A stretch of 49,653 nt of DNA from an uncultured Sulfurimonas sp. (GCA_937914675.1 CALDOC010000326.1:1-49653), one strand, 5' to 3'. Positions 17,660-27,039 are shown, counted from the first letter of the stretch. Notes: generated from the letters alone by a model not told the origin. Program-made: numbers and translations.

Positions 17660-18370
17660 TTAATTAAGTAGCTTAAACATCTTTGCAAGGTCTAGCTTAC
17701 CTTCATAATAAGCCTTGCCTATGATAACTCCATCTATTTCATTTGTAGCGATAAGAGCTTCAATGTCACTCTCATCTTTAACTCCGCCACTCGCAATTGT
17801 ACTCAAGCCGCTCGCTCTGGCTATCTCCAAAGTAAAATCAACGTTAACTCCGCTTAAAGTTCCATCCTTGCCAACGTCGGTACAGATGATGGCTTCCACT
17901 CCTGCACTCGCGAATTCACGAGCCAAATCAGTCGCCTTCATAGAGCTTACTTCTCCCCATCCCTCAACCGCTACGTATCCATCTATCGCGTCTATGCCTA
18001 CCGCTATTGGATATTTAGACGCCATATCTTTTACAAATTTTGGGTCTTTCACAGCGATTGAACCCAATATAATTCTATCTATGCCTATTTCAAGCATTTT
18101 TTGAATGGTTTTTTCATCTCTAATTCCACCGCCTAGCTCTAGTTTAACGTTGCAATTTTCTCTAATTTTGACTATTTGTTCCAAATTTTTCGGCTCACCC
18201 GCGAAGGCGCCGTTCAAATCCACCAAATGAACCCACTCCGCGCCCATCTCTTCAAACTTTTTCACCAAACTCCATGGTTCGTCCGAGTAAATTTTCGCGC
18301 TATCCATCAGGCCTTTCGTAAGTCTAACCGCTTTTCCATCTTTTAAATCTATCGCTGGGTATAAAGTCAT
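17660..18370 (-). CDS. hisA: Phosphoribosylformimino-5-aminoimidazole carboxamide ribotide isomerase
   Basis: (beta/alpha)8-barrel enzyme performing the Amadori rearrangement in histidine synthesis. The 236 residues show the N-terminal catalytic Asp8 (PAIDLKDG), Asp127 (VGIDAIDG) as the second acid, the phosphate loops ELGGGIR and IASGGV, and TDVGKDGT. It directly follows hisH, which supplies substrate through HisF encoded elsewhere. Confidence 0.96.
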   Translation of the reverse strand: MTLYPAIDLKDGKAVRLTKGLMDSAKIYSDEPWSLVKKFEEMGAEWVHLVDLNGAFAGEPKNLEQIVKIRENCNVKLELGGGIRDEKTIQKMLEIGIDRIILGSIAVKDPKFVKDMASKYPIAVGIDAIDGYVAVEGWGEVSSMKATDLAREFASAGVEAIICTDVGKDGTLSGVNVDFTLEIARASGLSTIASGGVKDESDIEALIATNEIDGVIIGKAYYEGKLDLAKMFKLLN

Positions 18371-18383
18371 CTAAATATATTCC

Positions 18384-18995
18384 TTATAAGTTAATGAAAT
18401 TTTTAAGTATTTTAAGTCCATTGTCATGGCTTTTTTCAGGATGAGGCTGAATGCCCATTATGTTGTCATGAGCCACCGCGGACGCAAATTCATAACCGTA
18501 ATTGGTTCTGCCTATCACGTCCTCTTCATTCGCGCAATTTACATGGTACGTGTGCACAAAATAAAGGTAATGTTCCTCGTCCAACTCTTTAAACAAAGGG
18601 TGATCGCTAGTGAACATCCTGTTCCATCCCATATGAGGAACTTTTAAAGGCTCGCTAAAGCGACTCTCGTCAAAGGCTTTTACGCTTCCTTTTATAAGTC
18701 CCAATCCTTCATGAAAACCAAACTCTTCACTACTCTCAAAAAGAAGTTGCATTCCAAGACATATGCCCAAGATAAATTTTCCGCTTGCCGCGTATTCTCT
18801 CAAAGGCTCTATCATGTCGCGCTCTCTCAAATGCTCCATGGCGTCGCCAAAAGCGCCAACTCCAGGTAAAATAAGTTTGTCGTACTCTTTAAATTTACTT
18901 GGATCGCTCTCGACTACCGTAGCCTTGCCTAATTTGGCGAACGCGTTTTTTACGCTCGCTAGATTGCCCATGTTATAATCAACTATCGCTATCAT
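18384..18995 (-). CDS. hisH: Imidazole glycerol phosphate synthase, glutaminase subunit
   Basis: Class I glutamine amidotransferase delivering ammonia to HisF. The 203 residues show the oxyanion strand PGVGAFG, the nucleophile Cys79 in GICLGMQLLFE, and the catalytic His185 and Glu187 in QPHPEKSHDNG. The start overlaps the stop of the PDC-domain gene (ATGA). hisF is not in this window. Confidence 0.96.
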   Translation of the reverse strand: MIAIVDYNMGNLASVKNAFAKLGKATVVESDPSKFKEYDKLILPGVGAFGDAMEHLRERDMIEPLREYAASGKFILGICLGMQLLFESSEEFGFHEGLGLIKGSVKAFDESRFSEPLKVPHMGWNRMFTSDHPLFKELDEEHYLYFVHTYHVNCANEEDVIGRTNYGYEFASAVAHDNIMGIQPHPEKSHDNGLKILKNFINL

Positions 18996-19888
18996 TTGTC
19001 AACTTCGCTCTTCGTAAATTTTATATAAACCGCTAAACCAATCAACAACATGGCGACGCCCGCGATGATGTACATGGCGTAAATCAACTCGCTTGGGTTG
19101 CTGATGGCGAACTTAAACACCAGCATCAAGGCTTCAATGGACAAGGCTATGATAATCGAACCCAAAAATTTCACCATCGTTTTGTGCGGACCCGATATGT
19201 GGCTGTCCTTGCTCCATCCGAGAACTTCTTCCTCCACCAGCGTTTTTGACAAGTCAAATATCGCGAGAGCCAAAGTGAGCAAAATCGTGGCTTCAAAAAC
19301 ATATTTGATTTTAAAGTTGTCTGGAGTTATCTCATTTTGAAAGAAACTTTCCGCTCCCTTCACGAACAATAGCAAAGCCACCGCCATTAACGAAAACGCG
19401 AAGAGGGCGTAAGAGGATTTGAAAAAATATTTGAAAAAGAGTTCCAACCTATCCAAATGAGATATTTTGACAACTTCTTCAAGCGGCATATCCAAACAGG
19501 CCACAAACTGTAACTCGCCATCTTTGCCAAATATGGCTTGAGACGCAGTTACGCATACGCCGCCAGATTCGGAGGGATAAGGATCCGTAATGTTGCATTT
19601 CACGTCTCTTATCGCGCGATAATAATACGCTTTGGCGCTTCTGTCCGAGCCTATTCCCTTGGTCTTCTCTTTTGCCGTGTAAGTATCCGTAATCTGAATG
19701 CCGCTTTCGTCAAGGACGTAAACGCCATCACAACCCTTTATCTGTGATTTAATCTGTATGAGATTGCTCAACAACTGCTCTTTGCTCAATGGTTTGTTGA
19801 TGGGGATGTTTTTAGAGAACAAATTGCAAAAATAAGCTTTCGCCTTGTCGCGTCCATCTAAAAAACTTTGCATATCCGTATTTGCCAT
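18992..19888 (-). CDS. PDC sensor-domain membrane protein without output domain
   Basis: A 298-residue protein. Residues about 10-155 resemble a small-molecule-binding PDC/Cache domain: GVYVLDESGIQITDTY, SAKAYYYRAI, the DPYPSESGGVCVTAS strand and LQFVACLDMPL. Four hydrophobic helices follow (near 159-176, 199-216, 238-260 and 265-287). There is no kinase, cyclase or chemoreceptor signalling domain. Unusually, no signal peptide or helix precedes the PDC domain, so it may lie in the cytoplasm. It follows a small coiled-coil membrane protein by 2 bases and overlaps hisH. Its function and any link to histidine synthesis are unknown; co-transcription may be incidental. Confidence 0.68.
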   Translation of the reverse strand: MANTDMQSFLDGRDKAKAYFCNLFSKNIPINKPLSKEQLLSNLIQIKSQIKGCDGVYVLDESGIQITDTYTAKEKTKGIGSDRSAKAYYYRAIRDVKCNITDPYPSESGGVCVTASQAIFGKDGELQFVACLDMPLEEVVKISHLDRLELFFKYFFKSSYALFAFSLMAVALLLFVKGAESFFQNEITPDNFKIKYVFEATILLTLALAIFDLSKTLVEEEVLGWSKDSHISGPHKTMVKFLGSIIIALSIEALMLVFKFAISNPSELIYAMYIIAGVAMLLIGLAVYIKFTKSEVDK

Positions 19889-19890
19889 AC

Positions 19891-20394
19891 TTAATTTCCT
19901 TGTTTGCTGTTTATGTTTTCTGAACTTTCCGTCTCATGTTCGAGATTGCCGTTTTCAATGTTTTGCGTCACGCTGGAGCCAAAAACTTTTCTCACTATGG
20001 ACTTAAAACCTTTTTCACTCTCTGAGTACGCTTTTTCGGCTTCTTGAAGCGAAATTTCCCACGCGCCGGAAAAACCGGGAGCCTTCAACATCATTTTTCT
20101 CAAAGTTGAATCATAAATATTTAAAAGTTTAAGCTCTGCGCGACCAGGTTTTTGACTCAATGATTGCACTGAAATCCTAAGGTTTTCATTTTCGGATCTA
20201 AGATCATACAACTCTCTTTCTAAATTTTTGTTGCCCTCGCTAGTGATTTCCATCTGACGGTTTAAATGTTCTTTATACTCTTTTAACTCTTTTTTATAAG
20301 CGGCTACTTCAAATCTAGACTTTATAAAACTCAAAAACCAACCAACGCCAACCCCAACAATAACATATAAAATCGTCTGAAAACTCAACTCCAT
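19891..20394 (-). CDS. Small membrane-anchored coiled-coil protein, unknown function
   Basis: 167 residues: one N-terminal transmembrane helix (about 6-24, containing YVIVGVGVGWFL), then a charged heptad-like coiled coil from about 30 to 82, a conserved-looking globular patch (LLNIYDSTLRKMMLKAPGF SGAWEISLQ region) and a polar, Glu/Asn-rich tail. I do not recognise a named family. It is the first gene of a unit with the PDC protein, hisH and hisA. Its ribosome binding site (AAAGGAG at 20400-20406) can pair with an upstream copy of the complementary sequence. Confidence 0.6.
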   Translation of the reverse strand: MELSFQTILYVIVGVGVGWFLSFIKSRFEVAAYKKELKEYKEHLNRQMEITSEGNKNLERELYDLRSENENLRISVQSLSQKPGRAELKLLNIYDSTLRKMMLKAPGFSGAWEISLQEAEKAYSESEKGFKSIVRKVFGSSVTQNIENGNLEHETESSENINSKQGN

Positions 20395-20399
20395 GCATG

Positions 20400-20420
20400 C
20401 TCCTTTATTTATAAAAGGAG
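20400..20420 (-). promoter_or_regulatory. Hairpin that can mask the ribosome binding site of the coiled-coil gene
   Basis: On the minus strand CTCCTTT (20414-20420) and AAAGGAG (20400-20406) are perfectly complementary around a 7-base AT-rich loop. The second arm is the Shine-Dalgarno element, ending 5 bases before the ATG at 20394. There is no U tract afterwards, so it is not a normal terminator of the upstream jetD. Confidence 0.5.
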
Positions 20421-20462
20421 TTTAACAAAAATTGCCTAATAATTAACTTTTCTTATTTGCGC

Positions 20463-21626
20463 TTAAAATGAGATTTTGCAAATATAATCAAACGGCAATC
20501 TTTCTTGTTCTAATCTAAAGTTGTTTGCGTAGAAATTATTTTGTAAGTTATCATAAACTTTTTGCTCATCAGCGGTTAAATTTTTCAACTCTTTAAAGAC
20601 GTTTTCATTTTTGTCGTCTTGCACGCCAAACTCTTTAAAAAGGTCGATAACCTCTTCGTTCATAAAAATTGATTTTATATTTTTGAAATATCCGCGAGCT
20701 TGCGAGAGTATCGCAAATCCATCTTTGTCTATGTCGCCCCAATAATATATATTTTTTTCATGCAGCCATTGTACGTTCTTTAGCGTACCCACGCCATAGC
20801 CGCTGCCAAAGATAACTATGGAATTTTTCATGTTTGGAAAAGACAAGGTCGTTATCTGATTTTCCACTATGTATACGTTTTCACAAGCTATTGAAAGATT
20901 GGCGAACTCGTCTACGTTGAGGGTCACGTCGCTCAATCCCCGTATCTTGAGAGCGTCGTCCAAAATGCGAAATCTAACTTGTGGGAGTGGATATTTGAGC
21001 CCATATTTTCGCTCAAATCCGTAATTGCCAAGATTGATTATAGAGTTGTCAAACTCATCGCATTTTAATATATTTGACAAAAGCAAATCCAAAGTCGCCC
21101 TATTTCTTTCTATGAACTTGGTGTCGACGTTTTTGATGGCCAGCTCTCGAACGTAAACGTTTGGTTTTGAATGGACTGCAAAAAAGTCACAAACGTCAAG
21201 CAATCTTTCCCAATTTTGAAAGTTTTGCGCAATGATTTTTGGTTTTTGCCTCAAGAGAGTTTTTAAAACTTCATACCGAGCCACAATCTTTTCATAATTT
21301 TCAATAAACTGGTGAAACTCGCTTTTCTTGGCTATAAAACTCAGAAACTCGTTTCTCGTCTCAAACACAACCTCAACGGGCAGTTTTTGGGACCCAATGG
21401 TTTTAAAATGGAACTCGTCATAGACGATATTCAAATTCGATTTTTTAAAATATTCTACCTCGTCTAAAACAATTTGATAATTTTTCATAATGTCATTTTG
21501 CTTGAGAGTTTTAAGTTTAAAGAGCAAAGGAAACATCTCCTCATCTTCCATGTAACTCAAAAAAACTTTTGAACTTTCATAGAGTTTCGTAGCTTTTGCA
21601 TGTATCTCTTTTTTATCGTAGAACAT
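20463..21626 (-). CDS. jetD: Wadjet defence protein JetD (DUF3322/DUF2220, topoisomerase VI-like nuclease)
   Basis: Nuclease subunit of the Wadjet system, which cleaves plasmid DNA after loop extrusion by JetABC. The 387 residues show the N-terminal DUF3322 region with YVRELAIKNVDTKFIERNR (158-176), the linker element FERKYGLKYPLPQVRFRILD (205-224) and a C-terminal Toprim-like DUF2220 domain with the acidic Glu255 in YIVEN, IFGSGYGVGTL, and the metal-binding DxD Asp298/Asp300 in YWGDIDKDGF. The expected catalytic acids are all present, so the protein looks active. It starts 52 bases after jetC; an in-frame TAA three codons upstream rules out an earlier start. Confidence 0.9.
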   Translation of the reverse strand: MFYDKKEIHAKATKLYESSKVFLSYMEDEEMFPLLFKLKTLKQNDIMKNYQIVLDEVEYFKKSNLNIVYDEFHFKTIGSQKLPVEVVFETRNEFLSFIAKKSEFHQFIENYEKIVARYEVLKTLLRQKPKIIAQNFQNWERLLDVCDFFAVHSKPNVYVRELAIKNVDTKFIERNRATLDLLLSNILKCDEFDNSIINLGNYGFERKYGLKYPLPQVRFRILDDALKIRGLSDVTLNVDEFANLSIACENVYIVENQITTLSFPNMKNSIVIFGSGYGVGTLKNVQWLHEKNIYYWGDIDKDGFAILSQARGYFKNIKSIFMNEEVIDLFKEFGVQDDKNENVFKELKNLTADEQKVYDNLQNNFYANNFRLEQERLPFDYICKISF

Positions 21627-21678
21627 GTTGTTTTACGCGCGCTGAATGTATATTAATCTTATTCCACTCATAGCGTCG

Positions 21679-24600
21679 CTACCTCTTAGCCTTGTTCTTC
21701 TGATAATCCTCTATCGACATGCTTAGAAGTGAAGAGTTCATCCCATCTGGGTTTGCCACGAAATGAACCGTTTTTACAAAGGATTCTATCACGTTTATTT
21801 TTTGTTTTGGAGTGATGACCAAGAGTTGGAGTTTTAGTTTGTCAAAAAGTCTCAGGGCGTATTTCGTGCTCTCGTCGCTTCCTCTTCCAAAGGCTTCGTC
21901 TATCATCACAAATCTAAAAGAACGACTTTTTATTTGCTCATACTCCACGCCAAACTGAAACGCCAATGACGAGGCTAAAACCGTGTAGGCCAATTTTTCT
22001 TTTTGTCCGCCGGATTTTCCACCGCTGTGCGCGTAATACTCTTTTTCAGAGCCATCGCTAAAATATCTTTCGCTTGCCGCGAAATTGAACCAGTTTCTAA
22101 CGTCCGTCACTTTTTGAGTCCATTTTTTGTCCACGTCCACGTAGCCGTCTCTGCCGTTAAATCTGTCGATGATTTTTTTTATCTCTAAAAATTTGTTTTC
22201 ATCATAGCTATTGTCGCTTTCTATCGAACCCGCCGTCGCGCTTTTTAGCGTTTGTTTAAAATCTCTTATGTCTATGTCGGCGCCCTGCTCCGCTATGAGT
22301 TCCACAAAGGTTCCGTCATTGTACTCTATGTCTTTTAGCGAAGAGTTTATCGAGTCAATCTTCTCTTTAATCTCATGGCTTTGATGCTCTAACTCCTCTT
22401 GAATGAGTAAAATGTTTCGAATCGTTCCCTCTTTGAAAAGCTCGTTAAACCTCTTTTCCCATTTTGGCAAATCGTCTTTTTTAAGCGCTTCCAACTTCTC
22501 GTTAAACTCATCGAGTGATTCGGCGGCCGCGTCAAAATCTTTCGCCGCGTTGGGAAACTCAGATATGAATTCACTCATGAGCTTAACCATTTTCTCCCCA
22601 ACTTTTTGGATAGATTGAGTAAGCGAACTCAATTTTGACTGTATTTTTGCTCTTAAAAGCGATTCTTGTTTCGAGATGTTGTTTAGATTCGTTTTTTCAT
22701 CCACTATGGCTTCGTCAAACAACGCGTCAATTTTTGCGCTTATCTCTTGCGACGCTTTCGCATTTTGCAAAATGGCGTTGAGATTACTCTTTTTTGTACT
22801 ATTAGTTTGCAAATTTGTTTCTAATTTTCCAATTGTTTTGGAGACGATGTCGGCTTTTTCGCTTTTCTCCTCTATATTTCGTTCGATGCCATAAATCTCT
22901 TCTTGAAGAGTTTTTATAATGTCCGAACTTGTCTCTAACGCCTTTTTCTCGTCGTCTAAAGCTTCTATTTTTTTAGCGACCTCATACCAGTCGATCTCGC
23001 TAAAGTTTTTAAAATTTAAAATGTCTCTTAGCGCGTCCCTTTGTTTTTGAAAACTCTTTTCATCTTTTGACAAAGCGCCTATTTTTGCGCTTAACATCTC
23101 TATCTTTTGATCCAAATTTTCATATTCAGCCTCAAGCGAATTGAGTTTTGCCAAGTTGTCCCAGCCTAAAACCCATCGACTTTTATTGTTTATGTCAAAT
23201 CTATCGTCTTTTTCATGTCGGGAAAGACTTGTTTTAAACTGTCCACTAATCGTAAGCGCTTTTTTAAATCTTTTGAACTCCTCCACGCTTTCAACGCAAG
23301 GGATGTTGAATCTATCGTTGAGCGTCTCTTGGAGCGATTCAAAAAAGCGCGAGTCCGCTTTTATCTCTATTTTTCTTATAAGCGAAGTGCTGAGCACGTC
23401 TACGAAGTTGTCTCTTTTATAACTATTTGACACTTTGAGATAAACCAATTTTCCTCTTAGATTTGTTTTTTCAACGTAAGAGACCACTCCCTCATAAAGC
23501 TCCTCCGCGACCAAAATTGAGATGGCGAAACTGTTTAAAACCCTTTCAATGGCGCCTTCCCATTTAGGGTCGGTGACGCGAACGAGTTCACCCACAAATG
23601 GAAGTTCGTCGTCTCTAAGATTTAATGACTTTGCCATCTCTCGTCTAATGCTGGATATTTTTTGAGGAATGTTTGAGCGGTTGTTTTTTAGGTAAGCGAT
23701 CTCAACGCTCAACTCGGTTGCGCTCTCTTCATATCTCGTTTTTGCGACGGCGTTAAAAACTCTTTCATTTTGAATCTTTGTCAGTTGAGCGTCCAAGCCT
23801 TCAAAATTTTTCATGGCGTCGTTCGCGTTGTTTAGGAATCTATGCTCGTTTGAAACCACTGGGAAATCCAAAGATTTCGCCAAATCGTTGTACTCTTGAT
23901 TTTTCTCTTTTTTCTCTTTGAGCGTCAAAAGACTACTCTTCATTTCGCCATCGATGGCGTTTATTCTATTGCCGCCATTTTGTTCAAGCTCTATTTTCAA
24001 CTCTAGCTCTTTTTGTCTTAATTCTTTTAGTTCCCTATCTATTTTTGTTTTGTTGGAGTCGGATTTTTTAAGCTCGATCTCCAACTCTTCCATCTTCGCG
24101 TTGACGAGTTTTATCTCCATAAAAGCGAAATATTCGCTTAAAGCGTCTCTGAGTTTTTCATTTACGTCTTTGAGCTCCACGTCTTTTTTGTATCGGCTTC
24201 CCTCTTTGCTTATCGGCGTCAAAAGTTCTATCTGTCTTTTTGCGCGAAGCACCGATTTGTGCGCGTGATTTAAATCGCTGAAATTTTTGCAAAGTTCGTC
24301 CACTTTTTGCTCGATGTCACCTTTTTCGAGCATGTGCGTTCTTATGAAGGAAGTCAGGTTTCCTATCTCTTTGAGTGATACGGTTTGATAAAAAAGGTTG
24401 AGGGCTTGTTCGTTTTTTATCCCCATCACTCTTCTAAAATCTTTTGAATAATCGCTAAAACTATCATAAACGCTTGTGTCGCTTATGCTTCTCAATCTTT
24501 TTTTGAGAATTTTTACATCTTTAAAATCGAAAAAATCTTTTTTTATCGTAAGCTTGTTTTTAGAGACCACGAAAAACTTTTGTTCTTTGGAGTTTGAGAC

Positions 24601-25005
24601 GTAAAAAAACTGCGCGAGGGTCACAACCTCGTCAAATCCATCATTTGCAAAATGGCTCAAAAGAACGCTAAAACTGTTTTCATCTCTTAGAGCCACGGCT
24701 TTTGAAGAGGAGTAGTTGTCGTCTTTTGAACTTTTATACTCACCTAAAATATAGGAGCGAATGGAGCGTTCCTTGCTAGCCGCTCCCGCCGCTTTGTTGT
24801 AGATAATTTTTTGATGTGGAACGAGTATGGTAGTGAGCGCGTCGACTATCGTTGATTTTCCAGAACCTATGTCGCCCGTGAGAAGCGCGTTTGTTTTGTT
24901 TAAATCCAGTGAGATTATGGAGTTGTTGTAAGTTCCCCAATTGTAAAACTCAAAACGCGAAAGTCTAAAACCACTCAGCGCTTCATCGTCAAAATTTAAC
25001 TCCAT
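21679..25005 (-). CDS. jetC: Wadjet defence protein JetC (SMC/MukB-like ATPase)
   Basis: Motor ATPase of the Wadjet loop-extruding complex. The 1108 residues fold as an SMC protein: N-terminal ATPase half with FEFYNWGTY (18-26) and Walker A GDIGSGKST (44-52); two long coiled-coil arms (about 265-400 and 640-880) separated by a hinge-like globular region near 430-600; and the C-terminal half with the ABC signature SGGKSGGQ (994-1001) and Walker B FVMIDEAFGRG with Asp1036/Glu1037. All ATPase motifs are intact. The start overlaps jetB by 10 bases, indicating coupled translation. Confidence 0.92.
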   Translation of the reverse strand: MELNFDDEALSGFRLSRFEFYNWGTYNNSIISLDLNKTNALLTGDIGSGKSTIVDALTTILVPHQKIIYNKAAGAASKERSIRSYILGEYKSSKDDNYSSSKAVALRDENSFSVLLSHFANDGFDEVVTLAQFFYVSNSKEQKFFVVSKNKLTIKKDFFDFKDVKILKKRLRSISDTSVYDSFSDYSKDFRRVMGIKNEQALNLFYQTVSLKEIGNLTSFIRTHMLEKGDIEQKVDELCKNFSDLNHAHKSVLRAKRQIELLTPISKEGSRYKKDVELKDVNEKLRDALSEYFAFMEIKLVNAKMEELEIELKKSDSNKTKIDRELKELRQKELELKIELEQNGGNRINAIDGEMKSSLLTLKEKKEKNQEYNDLAKSLDFPVVSNEHRFLNNANDAMKNFEGLDAQLTKIQNERVFNAVAKTRYEESATELSVEIAYLKNNRSNIPQKISSIRREMAKSLNLRDDELPFVGELVRVTDPKWEGAIERVLNSFAISILVAEELYEGVVSYVEKTNLRGKLVYLKVSNSYKRDNFVDVLSTSLIRKIEIKADSRFFESLQETLNDRFNIPCVESVEEFKRFKKALTISGQFKTSLSRHEKDDRFDINNKSRWVLGWDNLAKLNSLEAEYENLDQKIEMLSAKIGALSKDEKSFQKQRDALRDILNFKNFSEIDWYEVAKKIEALDDEKKALETSSDIIKTLQEEIYGIERNIEEKSEKADIVSKTIGKLETNLQTNSTKKSNLNAILQNAKASQEISAKIDALFDEAIVDEKTNLNNISKQESLLRAKIQSKLSSLTQSIQKVGEKMVKLMSEFISEFPNAAKDFDAAAESLDEFNEKLEALKKDDLPKWEKRFNELFKEGTIRNILLIQEELEHQSHEIKEKIDSINSSLKDIEYNDGTFVELIAEQGADIDIRDFKQTLKSATAGSIESDNSYDENKFLEIKKIIDRFNGRDGYVDVDKKWTQKVTDVRNWFNFAASERYFSDGSEKEYYAHSGGKSGGQKEKLAYTVLASSLAFQFGVEYEQIKSRSFRFVMIDEAFGRGSDESTKYALRLFDKLKLQLLVITPKQKINVIESFVKTVHFVANPDGMNSSLLSMSIEDYQKNKAKR

Positions 25006-25568
25006 TTTCCATTCTCCTTGTAGGCTTGCAATTTTTCATCAAAATCTTTGAGCCATGAAGCGTCTACAAAAGATTTGAGCGAGCGTTTTATCTCATAAGC
25101 GTTTTCTTGGTTTGTTAGTTTTTTCAAAAAGCCCAACTCCTCAACTTTTTTGATGGTGGCGTCAATCTCTTTGTAAACTTTTACCTCGTTGAAGTTTTGA
25201 GGAAGATACAAAAGCAACTCTTTTTGAATATCCTCTTTCTCTATGATGACGCGAGTGTTCTCGCTTTGCATGTCAAATTCAACTATCTCTTTTCTCAGTA
25301 AAACGCACAAAAGAGAGACTTTATAGGTGAGTTCCCTTTTTTGAACAAGTTTCGGAGGCGCGTCTTTTTCATCTTCATACTCTATTGATTTGAGGTACGC
25401 GTAGCCGTCAGTTTCATCAAGAGACACCTCCAGACCAATAACTTCAAAATAATCCTTTATAACGGCGAAACTGTTTTCGCTCAACTCCGCCCAAGCCTTT
25501 TCATTTTCACTTTTATAAAATACGCCTTTTAAAAGCGTGGTTATGGCCACTCTTGCGTCAATGTTCAT
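24996..25568 (-). CDS. jetB: Wadjet defence protein JetB (DUF4194, MukE-like)
   Basis: KITE-type (MukE-like) subunit that bridges the kleisin JetA and the JetC heads. The 190 residues match the DUF4194 pattern: LLKGVFYKSENEKAWAEL at the start, the paired winged-helix region with LTYKVSLLCVLLRKEI, and a polar tail LKSFVDASWLKDFDEKL. It lies 3 bases after jetA and overlaps jetC. Assignment rests on both sequence pattern and its position between a DUF3375-like and an SMC-like gene. Confidence 0.87.
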   Translation of the reverse strand: MNIDARVAITTLLKGVFYKSENEKAWAELSENSFAVIKDYFEVIGLEVSLDETDGYAYLKSIEYEDEKDAPPKLVQKRELTYKVSLLCVLLRKEIVEFDMQSENTRVIIEKEDIQKELLLYLPQNFNEVKVYKEIDATIKKVEELGFLKKLTNQENAYEIKRSLKSFVDASWLKDFDEKLQAYKENGKWS

Positions 25569-25571
25569 CTT

Positions 25572-27005
25572 TTACCCTCTAAAAAAAATTATCTTAGGCA
25601 ACTTTACCATCTTTGCGTCGCCCTCGCTATCACTGATTTGTATCTCTTCAAAAGAGTTTTCCATCACCCTCGCGTTTTCGCTATTTTTGGCGATGGACAA
25701 ATATCCTATCAACTCAGCCACCCCTTTTTTGATGGCGAATTTATCCGCTATCTCTTTAACGCTACATTGTGGTTTTGACAAAAGAATCTCACTAACGTTT
25801 CGTTTTAAACGCTGTTCGTCTATAAAAAATATATCGTAAAAAGAGTCTATGTTCATGTCTATTTTTTGCTCGTTCAACTCTTGTTTGAAGCTACTCGCCT
25901 GCTTTATCGAGTATAAGGATTTTTCAAAAACCGTGTCCACTTTTACATGGTTGTCATCCATCAACGCGAAATCTTTTTTTATCGGCATATTATCTTTTAC
26001 GTCTATCGCCGATTTTTGTATCTGCTTGCAAAGTTCTAAAACTCTTCTGTTTTCTATCCAGCTTCTATCGTCCAAAAAGCGTCGTAACTGTTCCATGAGT
26101 TTTGAAGAAACTTTTGATATTTTTGCGCCGCTTTGAAGCAAACCATACTTCATCTCTTTGAGTCTTTTCTCTTTGTCAAACTCTTTAATGGTTTGGATTT
26201 CATAGAGATTTTCAAGCAACTTTGAAAGTTTTTCACTCTTTTTCGAGTCTGTGAGAAGTTGCCAAAACGCGAAAAAGCTCTTCCCTTGGTCACTCTCTCT
26301 GATACTATCTTCTATCTCAAATATCGTCCCTAAAACGGCGCCTTTCGCGTCGTCTTGAGTGATGATTTGCTCCATCGCCTTTATGTTTAAATCCCTAAAA
26401 TTGTACTCAATTTCGCTAAAATCGTATTTTAGTTTGCGCACGATTTCATCTATCTGCATAAAATGCTCTTTTATCCTAGAGTCGTCAAAACGCAAATCTT
26501 GCTTTGATTTTATAGCCTCGATTTGTTTGTCGATTTCTCTCTTTTGAGCTTCAAGTTTTTCCACTCTTTGAACGTCGTCAAAATTTGTTTCAAACTCCAA
26601 CTCTTCCAAAAGTTCAAATACGATGTTAAACTTTGAACGACTTCCGACGAACTCTTTTTTCTCCAAACTCTCTAAAAACTCCAAAGCTTTTTGCACATGG
26701 GGAGTAAGCTCGTAAAGCGCCTCGTCTTCGCTTGAATGATATTTTCGTAGATAAGCGTTTTTATCATTCGCGAAATCATCGAGATACTCTTTGGCGCTTT
26801 TTACAAAGCTATTTTTATAACTTTGATTGACGTCAAAAAGATAATCGTCAAGATGTTGCAAGATGGCGGAGTGCGTGAGCGTAAGATTTCTGTTTTTTAT
26901 AAAAACCAAATGAAAAAACGAGAGGGTAAAAGCGAAATTGTCGCTATTTAAAATTTTTATCGTTTGATTGTTTTCTTTTAGATATTTTAAGTATTCATAT
27001 TTCAT
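25572..27005 (-). CDS. jetA: Wadjet defence protein JetA (DUF3375, MukF-like kleisin)
   Basis: Kleisin-like subunit that closes the JetC ring. The 477 residues show the DUF3375 features: an N-terminal helical winged-helix region (FTLSFFHLVFIKNRNLTLTHSAI), a charged coiled segment about 145-205, the signature stretch GTIFEIEDSIRESDQGKSFFAFWQLL near 233-258, and a C-terminal winged-helix domain containing LSKPQCSVKEIADKFAIKKGVAELIGYL. First gene of the jetABCD operon, with a candidate promoter immediately upstream. Confidence 0.88.
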   Translation of the reverse strand: MKYEYLKYLKENNQTIKILNSDNFAFTLSFFHLVFIKNRNLTLTHSAILQHLDDYLFDVNQSYKNSFVKSAKEYLDDFANDKNAYLRKYHSSEDEALYELTPHVQKALEFLESLEKKEFVGSRSKFNIVFELLEELEFETNFDDVQRVEKLEAQKREIDKQIEAIKSKQDLRFDDSRIKEHFMQIDEIVRKLKYDFSEIEYNFRDLNIKAMEQIITQDDAKGAVLGTIFEIEDSIRESDQGKSFFAFWQLLTDSKKSEKLSKLLENLYEIQTIKEFDKEKRLKEMKYGLLQSGAKISKVSSKLMEQLRRFLDDRSWIENRRVLELCKQIQKSAIDVKDNMPIKKDFALMDDNHVKVDTVFEKSLYSIKQASSFKQELNEQKIDMNIDSFYDIFFIDEQRLKRNVSEILLSKPQCSVKEIADKFAIKKGVAELIGYLSIAKNSENARVMENSFEEIQISDSEGDAKMVKLPKIIFFRG

Positions 27006-27039
27006 GCTTCTTTTTTATCTCCCATCGTCCTCTTTTGTG

